From: Laccaria trichodermophora
Taxonomy: Eukaryota; Basidiomycota; Agaricomycetes; Agaricales; Hydnangiaceae
Assembly (NCBI GenBank): GCA_018417955.1
Contig: JACTVC010000008.1
Span: forward strand, 62,001-126,000
Direction of reading: 5' to 3'
DNA: 64,000 nt
Shown: positions 22,557 through 36,413 of the stretch, in pieces
How positions within the stretch are numbered: the first letter of the stretch is position 1
Layout of the letters: each line of letters opens with the position of its first letter
The notes under the pieces: model-generated
Told to the model about the DNA's origin: nothing
Seen by the model: only the letters and a program-made list of their open reading frames with translations
Databases searched by the model: none
Position numbers and translations under genes: made by a program

Positions 22557-23842
22557 CTAATAACCCTCACAATGCCCATCTTGCGGAGCAGGCACATTCG
22601 CTTCATAATCATTCCTATCACCTTGTACTTGTACCGTTGATTGCAGTCCACGAGAATAGTGACAGATTGCAGAGCCGGAACGCTCCTGAGTTCCGCCAGC
22701 AAGGATGGAGTCCATTTCGGAGAAAAGGACTAATAACTCTGAAGTGGATCTATACGTAATGGCACAGTCGAGGATTATCTGCTTAAGAGCCGGCATGTGA
22801 GAGTGTCGCAGAAGATCGTTTATGCGCGACAAATTTTTTCTTGGCTCACTAGAGATGGGAGTACCAGTGCCCGCAGAAAGATAAAAATAGGCCTTTTCCA
22901 ACACGATGAAGCGGCCTATATCTTCAGAGGCGACGAAAACATCCGGCAGGTACTTGGCTATGAAAATCAGAGATCAATGATAGAACAACATGAGTGAAAC
23001 TTAACGGACTCACCCTCCATGTGGAGGGCTCTCAAAGAACCGGAACATATCTCACAAACTCTTGCGAAATCCAGCTGTCCAAAAAGATCCAGATAACGCA
23101 GATGGGAAATGTCAAAAATGCAATCGTCTCTTGAGAACCAATCACTTCTGGAATTACGTAATTTAAGTGAGATGAGGCGTATCTTTGACTGGCATCGTTT
23201 GGACACGCGACAAGCAGCAAGAGCCGCACTAGCCCAACAATCTTCGACCTGGAGGTTGAGGTGTTGTAACCGTTCACAGGAAGCAAGCACTGAAACTGGA
23301 AGGTTGGTTGTGTCGATGAAGGTGACGCTTGTCAAAAGTCCGGATTCAAAGACACCTGCGATCGCCTCCATAACATCCGGTAAGAGTGACTTATAGTAGT
23401 CTACCAGGTGCATCCCAAAACCCTTCAACCTCGGAGCAATGCGCGGAAGAAAGGTCATGAGATGAGGTGATTGCGAATTGAGCCAGTCCGTGTGATTGGG
23501 CGGGAGCCGGGGCACAAGAGGGTAAGGGGAGCCATGAAGGTGAAGGCAGCGTAAGTAGCCAAGCAGGTGGGGTGAGGCTGCAATTACTCGGCTAAATGCC
23601 TCAATGGAAGATTTGAACCCCTCTTTCGAGTTTGTGGGGATATGTGCACCGAACATACAGCATCCTGAAAGTTGTCGTTTTTTGTGAGGGGGAGGTCTGA
23701 GGGATATGATGGAGAACAAGCGGGATTGGCTTGGAGCTACGAAAAAGCGGCAGACTAATGAGGCTGATTTGAGTGAGTTGTCATCGTCGAGGAGACAACC
23801 CATCACGATGTCGAGGAGCTCTGGTGGAAGTAAAGGTGCCAT
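22557..23842 (-). CDS. F-box-like protein B, frameshifted C-terminus
   Basis: Exons 23842-23014 and 22957-22557 with a 56-nt intron identical in position to copy A; 409 residues as read. Residues 1-350 closely match F-box protein A, including the F-box-like N-terminus and leucine-rich body. In the second exon the sequence after GGTQE has two bases fewer than copy A, so the last ~55 residues are read in another frame and end in an unrelated tail; the ancestral C-terminal frame is still visible in the DNA. It may be expressed with a changed tail, or be an early pseudogene. Confidence 0.7.
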
Positions 23843-24524
23843 CTACGTGAAATGAGCAGCCCATTGTCAGTTGTTGTTCGTACGCAGAACAATACTATAA
23901 GCGACGGACCATTGCGGAACTGTTCCTGGAGGTGATTGCCACTCCTGGGTGCGATGGCCATGTTATTTATAGCAATCTTGAGAATTCGAGTCATGTATAC
24001 GTAAGTACAGTGTGTCCAGCACTGCATGACCTGGTTTAGAGTGGCCCAGACCGATTTCTATCTTCTCGGCACCGAGCTCGAAATATACCCCATTCTGATA
24101 GCCAACAAAAGTCGTCATGAGCCTTGGACAATAGGTAGACGTCCTGTATTGTGAGGCTGACCCTCAATTGTCGGGATGTGCGGTGAATGGAGTCCCCGTT
24201 GCAGGGACGTCTCAAACGCCGAGACCGAAGCGAGACGACGGGAGGGATGGTGAGAGGTGACGGAGGTTCTAGAGCAGTGCGAATATCGTACGTTGCACCG
24301 GGTTTCGAAGCTTGAAAAGAAGCAGGTAGAAGGACGAGAGTCTTTGCGAAAGAAAATGAACGCAGGATTGTTACGAGCATGATGGAAGCAACGATAGTAA
24401 GAGAAGTTGCGTGGCGAGGACTTGCTTGGGAACGCATGTATCCTTTGAAAAATGTATCGTCAAGTTTGCGTTCTGTCGCTGGTCCGACGAAAGGAAGGAA
24501 GGATGCGTAGTGTGAAATTTTGGG
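23843..24524. other. Intergenic, upstream of F-box B
   Basis: Counterpart of 7897-8570. No gene supported. Confidence 0.4.
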
Positions 24525-25590
24525 AATGCCTTTACGAAAGCCAAGTTGTTTTGATTCTTCCAGGCCAATTCGAAGAAAATAAGGAAGGCGTCAAACATGC
24601 CATCCAAAGAGCTTAAGCTGAAATTCCTCAAGTCAGATACGATGATATGATTGAGAGGCGTTGAGAACTTACCTCCCATACCTCAGATCAACGCACCCTC
24701 CAGAAAGACGATCAAGATCAAGACTAAAATATAGTGGCATGATTTTATAGAGGGTGCTATAAGATCAGTTGCTGCTCGAGTACCTTAGGCACTACCAGCG
24801 TACGTATTGAGTATCTCGCCCAAGATAGGCCTAAGAGGGATGACCGACCTATACCGCACGAAATCTTCATCGCAGTCCCACAACCTCGACAGCGTGCACT
24901 AAAAATTCATTAACAAGGTTAGTAAAACAGACCCACCACGAACGCTAACCTGCAGTACTCCGGCAGCACACCAAATGTCTCTGAACATTGAATCAACCTT
25001 CATGTTCGCCTGATGGGTGCGGCGGAAGACTGCCTTGGGACATTGCCATGTCGGTGATGTTGCGCAATTTGTTCATAGTTACTACCAGCCACAAGTCGTC
25101 ACCTCGCCTCCATGAGCTGTTTTTCTTCAATTAGCAAGAAGTCAAGAGAGACAACTGGAGAGGACCTCACATCAACGACGAGCCTCTCCTTCCCAATCAT
25201 AGAAACTTGGCTTGTTGGTTTCCAACGAGAAGTCCGCCCCGGGGAAGGGATACGATGCAACGAAAATCTTCAAGATTCAGTCAACCCCCATTCACTCGCG
25301 CAGCCGCCGAAGCAACATACCTTGCCATCCCCAACATCCAGCCACTCCTTCGCATTCTTATCTTTCGTTCGGGATGATTGTCTGCGTCATTTTTAGTTCT
25401 TTGGGTCATCCGCTGAAGGGTGGTAAAAAACGGACTGCGACGAAAATCGTATTCAAAGTTTCAGGAGCGATGCCATCAGAGAGAGTGTCAAGCATTTGCT
25501 TTATCTAGCTGTCGTTCAGCTCAACGCATAAGCGGAATATGCTACGGCATTGGGGGAGGTTTTTGCAAGCACACTATAGGAGAAGATGGT
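24525..25590 (-). pseudogene. Degenerate copy B of HIS6
   Basis: Colinear with HIS6 at 30592-31819 and with copy A. It keeps segments copy A has lost, for instance the micro-exon region with CTGCAGTACTCCGGCAGCA and the GGTGCGGCGGAAGAC flank, so copies A and B decayed independently after an earlier shared state. Frames are broken throughout. Confidence 0.7.
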
Positions 25591-25636
25591 TGTGGTGAAG
25601 AAGAGGAACAGCAAAGCCATCAAAATAAATTGTCAC

Positions 25637-25656
25637 GATGCTGCAGCTGCAGCATC
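25637..25656. repeat. 20-bp perfect palindrome
   Basis: GATGCTGCAGCTGCAGCATC, absent from the matching place in copy A (which reads TGTCACCAGCG). It could be a repair filler or an excision footprint. Confidence 0.7.
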
Positions 25657-25685
25657 TCGTAAGTACGCAATGTGGTCGGCGTCAC

Positions 25686-26088
25686 TGAAGGTCTCGTAAG
25701 TTCTGCTCCTGTAATATTGACAGAATAGAAATAAGTACTTAGGAATCCGTTAGGATTGCTTTGTGTAGCATATGCGACTTGATCATGAGTGCCAAGACAT
25801 TTGCAAGACATGTTTCTCGTCGCTGTGAAATCACTGTTCTCAACAAGGACTCCGGCCGACGTCCCATGACGTCCCACTCCGGGATCTCAACGCCAAGGTC
25901 AATTCAAGAGCTGGTGACTGGTCTTGGTTTGCGGTTGGTTTGCGGCTGGTCCTGGCTGGTCATGCTATGCATGACACCCAGGCACTGAAGTACAGCATCG
26001 CTTGACACCGCCCTCTAGGCTGAGGCTCTTCCACCCCTCATTAAAGTTTATTTAAGCACCACTTTGACGTCCCAGCTTCGAAGAAGCA
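25686..26088. other. Intergenic, promoter side of the F-box gene at 26089
   Basis: Right edge of copy B followed by unique sequence. A TTTATTTAAG stretch about 40 bases before the ATG could serve as a TATA-like element; otherwise nothing seen. Confidence 0.35.
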
Positions 26089-27675
26089 ATGTTGCCATCG
26101 AACATGGCCATCTTAACCGACCTTCCGCACGAGCTGTTCACACAGATCATCTATCCACTCGATACCGAGTCGATCTACACCCTTGCGAAGACATGCAAGA
26201 CCCTCCATTTCTTCGCTCTGCCTCTCTTTTTGTCTCGAAATAGCATCGACATCAGGACGCAATTTCCTGAATACGTTTCGATGTCGTGCCCTTCCAAGGA
26301 GGGTTTAATTGCCCTCGGGACATCTCTGCTGGCCCCAAATTTGCGAAATATTCAGTATCGTTGCGTCACCAACGACGCGGACAGGCTTTTCTACGATATC
26401 CGCGCGTTGTGGAGGTTGCTTCTGCGCTTTCCCTCCCTGCACACCTTTAGTTGGGCACACTACCCATCGTCTACTCATAACGATGCTAAACTTGATATGC
26501 AGAAGTGGAGCACGGAGTTTTCCGCTCTCGTGGACGCAGCACTCCAGAAGTCATGCAAGGACCTCTGTATAGATGGAAGTGATACCCTCTTTTCGCTATC
26601 TTCGGAAGAGCCGAATTTGCGGGAGCTGTCTGCTCCGAAATCCTGGAAGATTTCATCAAACACGGCACGTTGGAAGATGTTGTCAATTTTTTCGAAAACC
26701 AAGAATCAACCTCTACCCCCCTGTCCCCCACCTTCCCCCCAATGTCCCTCATTTTACATTATATCTTCGATGCTCCTCCACCCCCAGTTGCTTCGTTGGT
26801 TCCAATCTACTCTCCAAGCCAATGCTGGAGCCATGACGCGACTGGCATTCAACAAAGTCGTCGTCAGCTCCGCCACCTGGCATCAACTCCTTCCCACCCT
26901 CACCTTACCAGCGCTGTATAGCTTCGAATGGAATTCTGGTGGTAACTTAGCTGACGGAAAGGGCGTGGCCCTCGAAGATATAGAAACGTTTCTCCGATGC
27001 AATCCCTCAATTACTTTGCTGACACTCTCCGGAGTTTTTATTCCTGATAAAACACCTCGACTTCAAAAACCTATTCTTCCTCAGCTGCGTATCTTAAACG
27101 CACATCCGAAATTCATAGTGTGGATCCTTTGCTCCAAAGTCCCCCAGTTTCGACCGCTCGCAGCTGTGACACTGTTAGCGGAGTCTGGCGATTTTGATTA
27201 CGACCAATTCGACGAAGCGCTCTCAGCCACTGCACTCAGCCACTCTTACACGAATACACCGCGCCTCGGCCTCAACTGCCTCGGCCTCAACTGCCTCGGC
27301 CTCAACTTCTCTTCCAAGACAGGGGTGCACGAGTGGATACAAAAACACATATCGAATTCCACGACTGTCGCTGTTCAAGGCTCTGTCAGCAGATTCATAA
27401 CAAATTTCACGATGGTTAAGGATCTCACTCTTCACACAAAGTTTTGGATGACGTTGAATGATGCAGAAGATCCCATTGTGCAGCTACTCCCTCAATTTTT
27501 GGCTCTTTTCTCAAGCTTAGAGAAAGTTAATTTTGGGGAGCAACCATTCTCGGCGCGACAGATTGACTTGAAGGGGTGTAAAGATTTTCTGAAGAAGATC
27601 ATGTCACTCTGTCCGAGGTTAAAAGCGGTGTCAGTCAATTACGGCTCCATTGATCTAACATATCTCGATGTTTAG
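26089..27675 (+). CDS. F-box-like protein, single exon
   Basis: One uninterrupted frame of 528 residues; translation may instead start at the second Met (26104), directly before the F-box. Residues about 6-50 (LTDLPHELFTQIIYPLDTES, then LAKTCKTLHFFALPLFL) form an F-box-like segment, followed by irregular leucine-rich repeats. By family a likely SCF substrate adaptor. Odd points: no intron, unlike the other F-box genes here; a Pro-rich loop near residue 208 (PLPPCPPPSPQCP); and three copies of a 15-base unit giving LGLNCLGLNCLGLN near residue 392. It stands alone and is not close in sequence to the two other F-box groups in the window. Confidence 0.75.
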   Translation: MLPSNMAILTDLPHELFTQIIYPLDTESIYTLAKTCKTLHFFALPLFLSRNSIDIRTQFPEYVSMSCPSKEGLIALGTSLLAPNLRNIQYRCVTNDADRLFYDIRALWRLLLRFPSLHTFSWAHYPSSTHNDAKLDMQKWSTEFSALVDAALQKSCKDLCIDGSDTLFSLSSEEPNLRELSAPKSWKISSNTARWKMLSIFSKTKNQPLPPCPPPSPQCPSFYIISSMLLHPQLLRWFQSTLQANAGAMTRLAFNKVVVSSATWHQLLPTLTLPALYSFEWNSGGNLADGKGVALEDIETFLRCNPSITLLTLSGVFIPDKTPRLQKPILPQLRILNAHPKFIVWILCSKVPQFRPLAAVTLLAESGDFDYDQFDEALSATALSHSYTNTPRLGLNCLGLNCLGLNFSSKTGVHEWIQKHISNSTTVAVQGSVSRFITNFTMVKDLTLHTKFWMTLNDAEDPIVQLLPQFLALFSSLEKVNFGEQPFSARQIDLKGCKDFLKKIMSLCPRLKAVSVNYGSIDLTYLDV

Positions 27676-27835
27676 TATTTAAGTAACTGAATCTCAGCTT
27701 CCCCAAAACATCTCCTCCCAGACTGAAAGAGTACCTGAGGCAATGTTAGATCATTTTCAAAGGAGGCAGGCTCAGGAATCTCCACCGTCCACCATTATCC
27801 CAAGAAAATACTACAGGATATCCACAAAGTCAATT

Positions 27836-30243
<2,408 letters not shown>

Positions 30244-30591
30244 TTTGTACAGCGGGTCGGAGGGCAAACCGACGACGCAAAAAAGGGGAGTTTATTTGGA
30301 GCAACTGGCTTCATCGGCATTAGAAGCCCAGAACATTAAACGCAATTTTGATCCACGGCCTTAGAAGGATTCAACGAACAGTGGGCCGGCCGGGATAGGT
30401 TCGAAGCATCCAATGTTTGTTGCTTATGCCCAAAATTGCGGAGATGAGCACGACTTGCGAAGGACCTGATACACCTTCGCTAACTTCAGCAGCTCAGATG
30501 TATCAAAGGATTGCGGTGACTGTGGAACTCAAATGGAGCTTCTGGATCCAAGGGACAAGTACTATGTATTGCCAGTATGTTTTGGGGACAT
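30244..30591. other. Intergenic between GMC and HIS6
   Basis: HIS6 terminator side and GMC promoter side; both genes run on the minus strand. No further gene seen. Confidence 0.5.
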
Positions 30592-31819
30592 TCATTGTGA
30601 TGCCTTTACGAAAGCCGAATTCTTCCGACTTTTCTGGACCAACTCTTCGAATGAAACTTGTGAGCCGCCAAATATGTCTAAGGAGCTGGGGAGACGTTCG
30701 TCGGCAAAAGATAAGACGGAGAGGCGTTGAAATCTCACCTTCCATATGTGAGGTCTACGCGTCCTTCGGAAAGACGATCAACAAGGTCGAGATCTGATAT
30801 ATCTTGAAACTGTATTAGAAGATGCCGTACAGTCAACTTTTGTTCGAGTACCTCTGGCGCCGCCGGCGTACGTAGTAGGTATCTTCACCCACTCCCCTAG
30901 TTCTGCAAAACAGCTTGTCAATAGTGGCCTAAGAGGTGGAATGACAGACGTACTCCGCACGAGATCTTCATCGATACCTTGACATAGTCCCTCAACGTCA
31001 GCCGCGTGCACTAAGAATTCACTAACAATGTTAATGAGCATGAAGTTTCCACAGCATCATCGACAACACTGACCTGCAGTACTCCGACAGCATATTAAGT
31101 GTCCCTGCAGATATAATCAATCTTCACCTTCACCTGGCGGGTGCGGCGAAAGACAACCTTGCGACACCTCCATGTCGGTGATAACCTGCCATTTGTTCAT
31201 GGCTACCAGCCACTTGTCATCTCGTCTTCGACAACTGTATCTTCAATCAGCAAGAAGTCGAATGAGAAAACTGGAAAGGCACCTCACGTCGATGACCAGC
31301 CTCTCCTTCCCAACAGCGGAAGCGATGGCTTGTAGCCTTTCCAGAGAAAATTTCCCCCCAGGGAAGAGGTAGGATGTTACGATGACCTGATCCATAATTT
31401 CGTTTAGCTGCAGTTACCCATAGTGTGTTCACAAATGCTTACCTTCCCTGCACCAGCATCCAACCACTCTTTCGCATTCTCGTCATCTATCCCGCCCCCG
31501 ATCTGAAATGTGCCCGGCCAAACTTGCAACGCCTCTTTCGCAGCCGCATCGTTTCCCCCACCAAGCTTGATTATATGTCCCCCTTTCAATCCGCGATCTT
31601 TATACATCCGGGCGAAGTCGCCCGCGGATTGTCTGTGCCATCCTTAGTTTTTGTACGGTTTAAGAGCTCGAAGAGGACAGACTTTGCAACGAAATTAGTT
31701 TTCAAAGTTTCAGGAGCGGTGTCGGAAAGCGTTCCCCCTACGATTTGCTTGACTTGTCCGTCGTGCAGATCAATGCATGGGCGGAATATGCTCCGGCGTC
31801 GAGCAGGGGCAGATGCCAT
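30592..31819 (-). CDS. HIS6: ProFAR isomerase, fourth step of histidine synthesis
   Basis: Isomerises phosphoribosyl-formimino-AICAR-phosphate to its ribulosyl form (HisA in bacteria, HIS6 in yeast). Nine short exons (31819-31683, 31632-31443, 31386-31283, 31234-31158, 31104-31074, 31021-30954, 30902-30852, 30802-30739, 30685-30592) join in frame to 271 residues, close to the yeast enzyme's 261. Visible are [15 protein letters not shown] with the first catalytic Asp, [62 protein letters not shown] with the second catalytic Asp, and [12 protein letters not shown]. Exon 5 is only 31 nt. It diverges from APN2 across 247 bp. Two decayed copies lie at 8571-9560 and 24525-25590. Confidence 0.93.
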
Positions 31820-32066
31820 TAGGGGATGTTGCGGTCACGGTAGAAAGAAGGGAGGAAGTTGGCAATGTTGTGGCATCTTATTACACAGGTTTGTTCGACT
31901 CCCACCACCACCACGTCGCAGACGACGCGGTTGGCGTCACTCAGGTCGGTATATTCGTGCTGTTTCTGTCTTTGCACTGATAAAATGTCGATAGGGCTGC
32001 TTTACGAAGCCTAGATACGCAAAACGAAGATTGGCTTCCTGTCGTTGTTCACGACGACAATGCAGC
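31820..32066. promoter_or_regulatory. Shared divergent promoter of HIS6 and APN2
   Basis: The two start codons are 247 bp apart on opposite strands, so both promoters must lie here or overlap the genes. No clear TATA box; I see no Gcn4-type TGACTC site inside it, though a GCGTCACTC string is present near 31933. Confidence 0.55.
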
Positions 32067-34318
32067 ATGCGGATCTTAACATGGAACATTGTACGTATCA
32101 TTTATCGTACATGAGTCCACCGTTGACTTTTGAAACAGAACGGAGTTCGTACACTCCCTCAATACCACCCGTGAGCTTAAACAGATCACTCGAACCCTCC
32201 GCCTGCTGACCGCGTATCATCCAGATGGAACACCCTCAAAACGCACGACGACATTCTAAACCACCTAGAGGCAGACATAATCTGCTTTCAAGGTGACCCC
32301 CCTCACTTTTTCAGAAACGTTCGCTGCTAAACCCAACTTAGAGATGAAATCATCACGCTCCGCCCTACCAAAACAAGTTGCCGTCCCACCATCCTACGAC
32401 TCCTTCTTCTCCTTTCCCATAAGAAAGTCAGGCTACTCCGGAGTAGCTACTTATACGCGCCACAGTGCTGTCATCCCTCTCAAAGCTGAAGAAGGGCTTA
32501 GTGGAGTTTTGCAGCCCAAGCCGCCGCTAACCGCAGCTGAATGCATATCGGAGACGGAGAATTACCCACCTAACGCCGAAACCGCGTATATAGAGGGGGA
32601 CCTTGACTACGCTGATTTAGACAGCGAAGGCCGAACAGTCATACTCGACCTCGGTTTATTCGTGCTCATCAATGTGTATTGCCCAAATGACGGGAATGGT
32701 ACAGAGGAACGAGACAAGTACAAAATGGATTTCCACCGGCTCCTTGAAACGCGGGTGGTGGGCCTCATAAAAGAAGGCAGGGAGGTGATGGTCGTGGGGG
32801 ACTTAAATGCGTGTGCGGCTATCATCGACCACTGTGAAGGTCACTTGATGGTTGCAAAGGGCCTTGCAGAGGGGTTGCAGGGTGAGGAGGGATTTTGGGG
32901 CAAGGACTCGAGGAGGTGGATGAGGGGGTTTTTGGTTCCCGAGGAAGAGGGGATGCCTGGGGGTTTCATGATCGATATCGTCAGGAAGTTGTGGCCTGAA
33001 CGGAAGGGGATGTATACCTGTTTGTGCTGTCTTTTATGTTGCGCTCTTGGGTATCGGGCTGACTTGTCAGATCCTAGGCTGGAACACGAAGATTTCTGCG
33101 CGCGATTCAAACTATGGTACACGTATCGATTATATCCTTATTACACGCGGGTTGCTTCCATGGGTCAAAGCTGCGGATATCCAACCACAGATCAAAGGAA
33201 GCGACCATTGTCCGGTTTACATCGACCTATTCGATGAGATCACTGACCCTACGACCGGGGCTATGGTTGAGCTACGGCGTGCGATGGGCTTGCAAGATGA
33301 TGCGAGGAAGGATCCTCCGCGGTTGGCTGCTAGGTTTTGGGATGAGTATTCGGGGAAGCAGACCCAGCTTCATAAGTTTTTTGGGCAAAAATCAAAGGGG
33401 TGTGGGAGCAGTAATACTCCGTGTCCCGCTTTAGTCCCAAGCCCCAGTCCAATCATTGTTGACGACAATAATTCGGCGACGATAACACCATCTTCCACAC
33501 CCATTCCAACCACTCAAAATTCGACCAGCGGTTCCTCCACTACGAACCCAAGTCCAGTGCCCTCCTCATCTCCACTCCACCAGCCTTCTTCCTCTCAGCC
33601 CCGGCCACCTTCCTCGTCACCACCGCCAGCACCCATATCCACGAAAAGAAGACTCGTTGCTGATATCCGGTCGACGTCGAAGAAGCGAAAACAGAGGGAA
33701 GAACAGGAGAAGAAACCAAGTCAACAGTCCATTGCCAGTTTCTTTGCAAAGCCAACGAGAAAGTCAAAAGATTCGTTGCCCCCAGCTAGTTCAAGTATCA
33801 ATGCGAAAGGAAAGCAGAGCGCCCCGGAGGGCGACGTGGACCTTGAAGAAGATTATCAATTCGCTCTCCAGCTCTCTCAGCTAAACGAACCCCTTGTGCC
33901 TTCCAAATCTCAATCCAAGAACAGCAAAAGCCATGGGGGCAAGGGCACAGCCGAGTGGACGAACCTCCTTGCTCCCATCCAGCCACCGAAATGTATTGTC
34001 CACGGTGAACCTGCGAAAGAGCTCACTGTGACGAAGCAGGGGGCGAATAAGGGAAAGCGGTTCTTCATCTGTGCTAGGTAAGTATATATCTTCGTTTTCA
34101 ATGGGCCGGACTTTCTGGTCTATATGCCCTGTGTTCTTTCGTGTCGCTGATCACTGATTTGCAGGCCCGTTGGACCAGGATATGATAAAGGCCGCGGGGA
34201 ACGACTGAGAGAGCATGTGGATCCACACTGGAAGTGCGATTTCTTCAAGTGGTCAAGTGAGGTGAGGAAGGAGATGGTTCGGAATGGAAATTCTGGTGCG
34301 GATGTTGGTGTTTCTTGA
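32067..34318 (+). CDS. APN2: AP endonuclease 2 (exonuclease III family)
   Basis: Base-excision-repair nuclease that incises at abasic sites and trims 3' ends in the nucleus. Exons 32067-32090, 32139-32170, 32225-32292, 32342-33019, 33078-34077 and 34165-34318 give 651 residues. The catalytic set is visible: N in LTWNING (residue 7), E42 in CFQEMK, Tyr in NVYCPND, Asp/Asn in VGDLNA, YGTRIDYIL, and the Asp-His pair in KGSDHCPV. After a Ser/Pro-rich linker comes the C-terminal zf-GRF finger (about residues 570-635; CIVHGE, FFICAR, HWKCDFFKW). Two PCNA-binding PIP-like motifs are present: QLHKFF near 363 and QQSIASFF near 482. The start gives the canonical MRILTWNI; an upstream ATG at 32060 is out of frame. 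Confidence 0.93.
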
Positions 34319-34560
34319 TGACTTTGGTCATTTATTGGATGTATGTATATATGCATGTCTGTGATAATTCATGACCTCTTGAATGGCCTTCCGAACCCCA
34401 AAGACACTGTAAACCCTGGTCACCGTCGACCTGTAACTTATGCAGGGGTCATGAAGCAATAATCCTGGTCATGACAACCCATACACCAAGGTTCGACTGC
34501 AATACTTCTCTATTAGATTGTACAACGTAACACAAGTTATGGTCTGTAAAACAAACTATT

Positions 34561-36150
34561 TCAGAAAAAAGGAAAGGCCCTAGAAGTCACCATGCCCGCC
34601 TTTCCATAAGAACAAACGATGTCACGATAAGTGCTCAACCCTGTTGATCTTCGACAGTTCGGCGGGTCAGGTATCGTCATATCTCCATTTCCAGAAAAGC
34701 TCTTCACGCTTGGAATGCAGTCCGCGAACAGTTTCATTAAGCCCCACAAAAAGACCTCGTCGCAGCACCGGGAGCTGCGCTTGATGGTGATATCGCGGAG
34801 CTTCCATTGGTCAAACGAAACTTCACGCAGCCGAACTACGAGCCGGTGCTCCTCGGCTGATTCCTTGAAAACTGAAAGGTAAAAGATGTTCAAAAGGCGA
34901 CGAGGGAGCGCCATACGCACCGGGAACGCGTCTCCCAGAATGAGAGGGTATGGACTCAACTCGTCGACGTCGTGAATTCGCAGAGTGAGGCTATAAAGAT
35001 GAGGAAGCTTTTCTGAGATTGAGACTACAATGTCCCTCGTCAGCTTGGCGATCCCTACTGACAATGTCTTTAGGCCATTTGCAGGTCCCAAATCGGTAGC
35101 CTCTATGGTGGACAACAACCATCCGAGCTGATGTTGCGCCAGGGGACCAACGATTGTCAAGGATTTCAGAGTACGGCTCACGTTTTTGAAGAACACAGTT
35201 GAAGACAAGAACTTCGATGAAGTGAGAAAGGAAGCGTCGAGAAGAAGAGATGTTAGGTTTTGAAGACAGAGATGTTGAAAGTTTGTCATCAGTGTGAGTG
35301 GAACTGAGATGAGTCTTAGATCACGAATGGAGGCAGTATTCTTGTTCATAAATTGGATTGAGGGATCGATATCTAATGATACTCGAACCAGTGGACCGAC
35401 GGAGTTGAGTTCAAGCAATGTGAGGTGTTTGAATTTTCCCAACGAAAGCAGTAATGCGGAACTGTCTAACCACTCAGGTGAGAACCGGATGACGAGCTTC
35501 TGGAGGCGAGACTGCAGTTGGTTTATGAACGAAGCTAGCGCTTGCAAGGAATCTGCCCTTGGTACATGGTTACCATTCTCCCAAATCATGAGATATAGCG
35601 TTTCCAAATTCGGGAACTGGAATGAATGTGGAATGGCAGTGGACAGACATGATGTGGGAATGCATAAGCCAAGGTGCCGCAAGTTGGGTCCAAAGTGGGT
35701 CCACCCGGCATCAACGATGGGGGGATTGATATCCCACCCTTGAAAGGCTTGCCAAAAGACGGTGTACGTATGCACCCTGGTCAAATTTGGCATGACGTTC
35801 ATGATGGACTGTACAATGTCCTCCAGTACCGCAGTGCGGTCAGAGAACATGAAAGAGTCAAGGGGATAGGAGGAAATGTGGAACGATCGAACGCGTCGGG
35901 CAATGTCTGGAGATCTGTGGAAATTTGATTACTGACTCGAATTTGACATGTCTTGCGTCTAGACTTACTTGAGCGAGTCTAGCTGGTGCAGTAGCAGGTC
36001 GAAATCAGCATAGTGAAATTTCACCTCTCGATATTTTTCATCCATTGCAAGATGATAAAGGGCCTGATTGACGCCGTAGAGACCTTCAACGACTTCAGCA
36101 GAAAGAAACTGGACGACATGCATCCATAGCTCCAGAGGGAGGTCCGGCAT
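34561..36150 (-). CDS. F-box-like protein, family 2 member 1
   Basis: Exons 36150-35969 and 35914-34561 (intron 54 nt, split codon in phase 2) give 511 residues. The F-box-like N-terminus (DLPLELWMHVVQFLSAE, then YGVNQALYHLAMDEKYREV) is followed by SPDIARRVRSFHIS at the exon junction and a leucine-rich body (LRHLGLCIP, LETLYLM, LTSLLLD, LYSLTLRIHD). Probable SCF adaptor; substrate unknown. A 57-nt segment beginning GTGCGT and ending CAAG (inside AFPVRM...SVFKES) sits exactly where the neighbour at 36414 has an intron; it has no stop and is a multiple of three, so both spliced and unspliced products would be in frame. Confidence 0.75.
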
Positions 36151-36413
36151 GTTTCGTTAAGCACTGAGCTTGATGGTGAGAGGGTCCAAAAGTTGATGAA
36201 TTGATGTGATGATTATAGTCGGAGTGGCGCCGTAACGCCTAGGCCTCATGCTGGCTTAATCACTGTCAGAGAAAGCGATTGCCACCACGTGCTGATACAC
36301 TGGATCGTACCTGGCGTTATCGCAATTTGACTTGTCTTGTGGCTGCTACCATTCAATGGACGCTAAGCGTTAGTTTCTCAACCAATTTATTTGTAGAACC
36401 TGTAGAACACAAG

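Larger units (their letters stand above)
19489..25685. repeat. Segmental duplication, copy B, with an insert
   Basis: Partner of 5855-9670: exon fragment (19489-19727), then a 2.34 kb insert absent from copy A, then F-box gene B and degenerate HIS6 copy B (about 22105-25685). The MITE at 18784-19488 sits on its left edge. Very short similarity to copy A continues left of the MITE (AAGGGAAGG...AAAGCCTGGG). Confidence 0.85.

Noticed and set aside
34480..34500. GGTTCGACTGC as a tRNA B box
   Set aside because: No A box or foldable cloverleaf around it.
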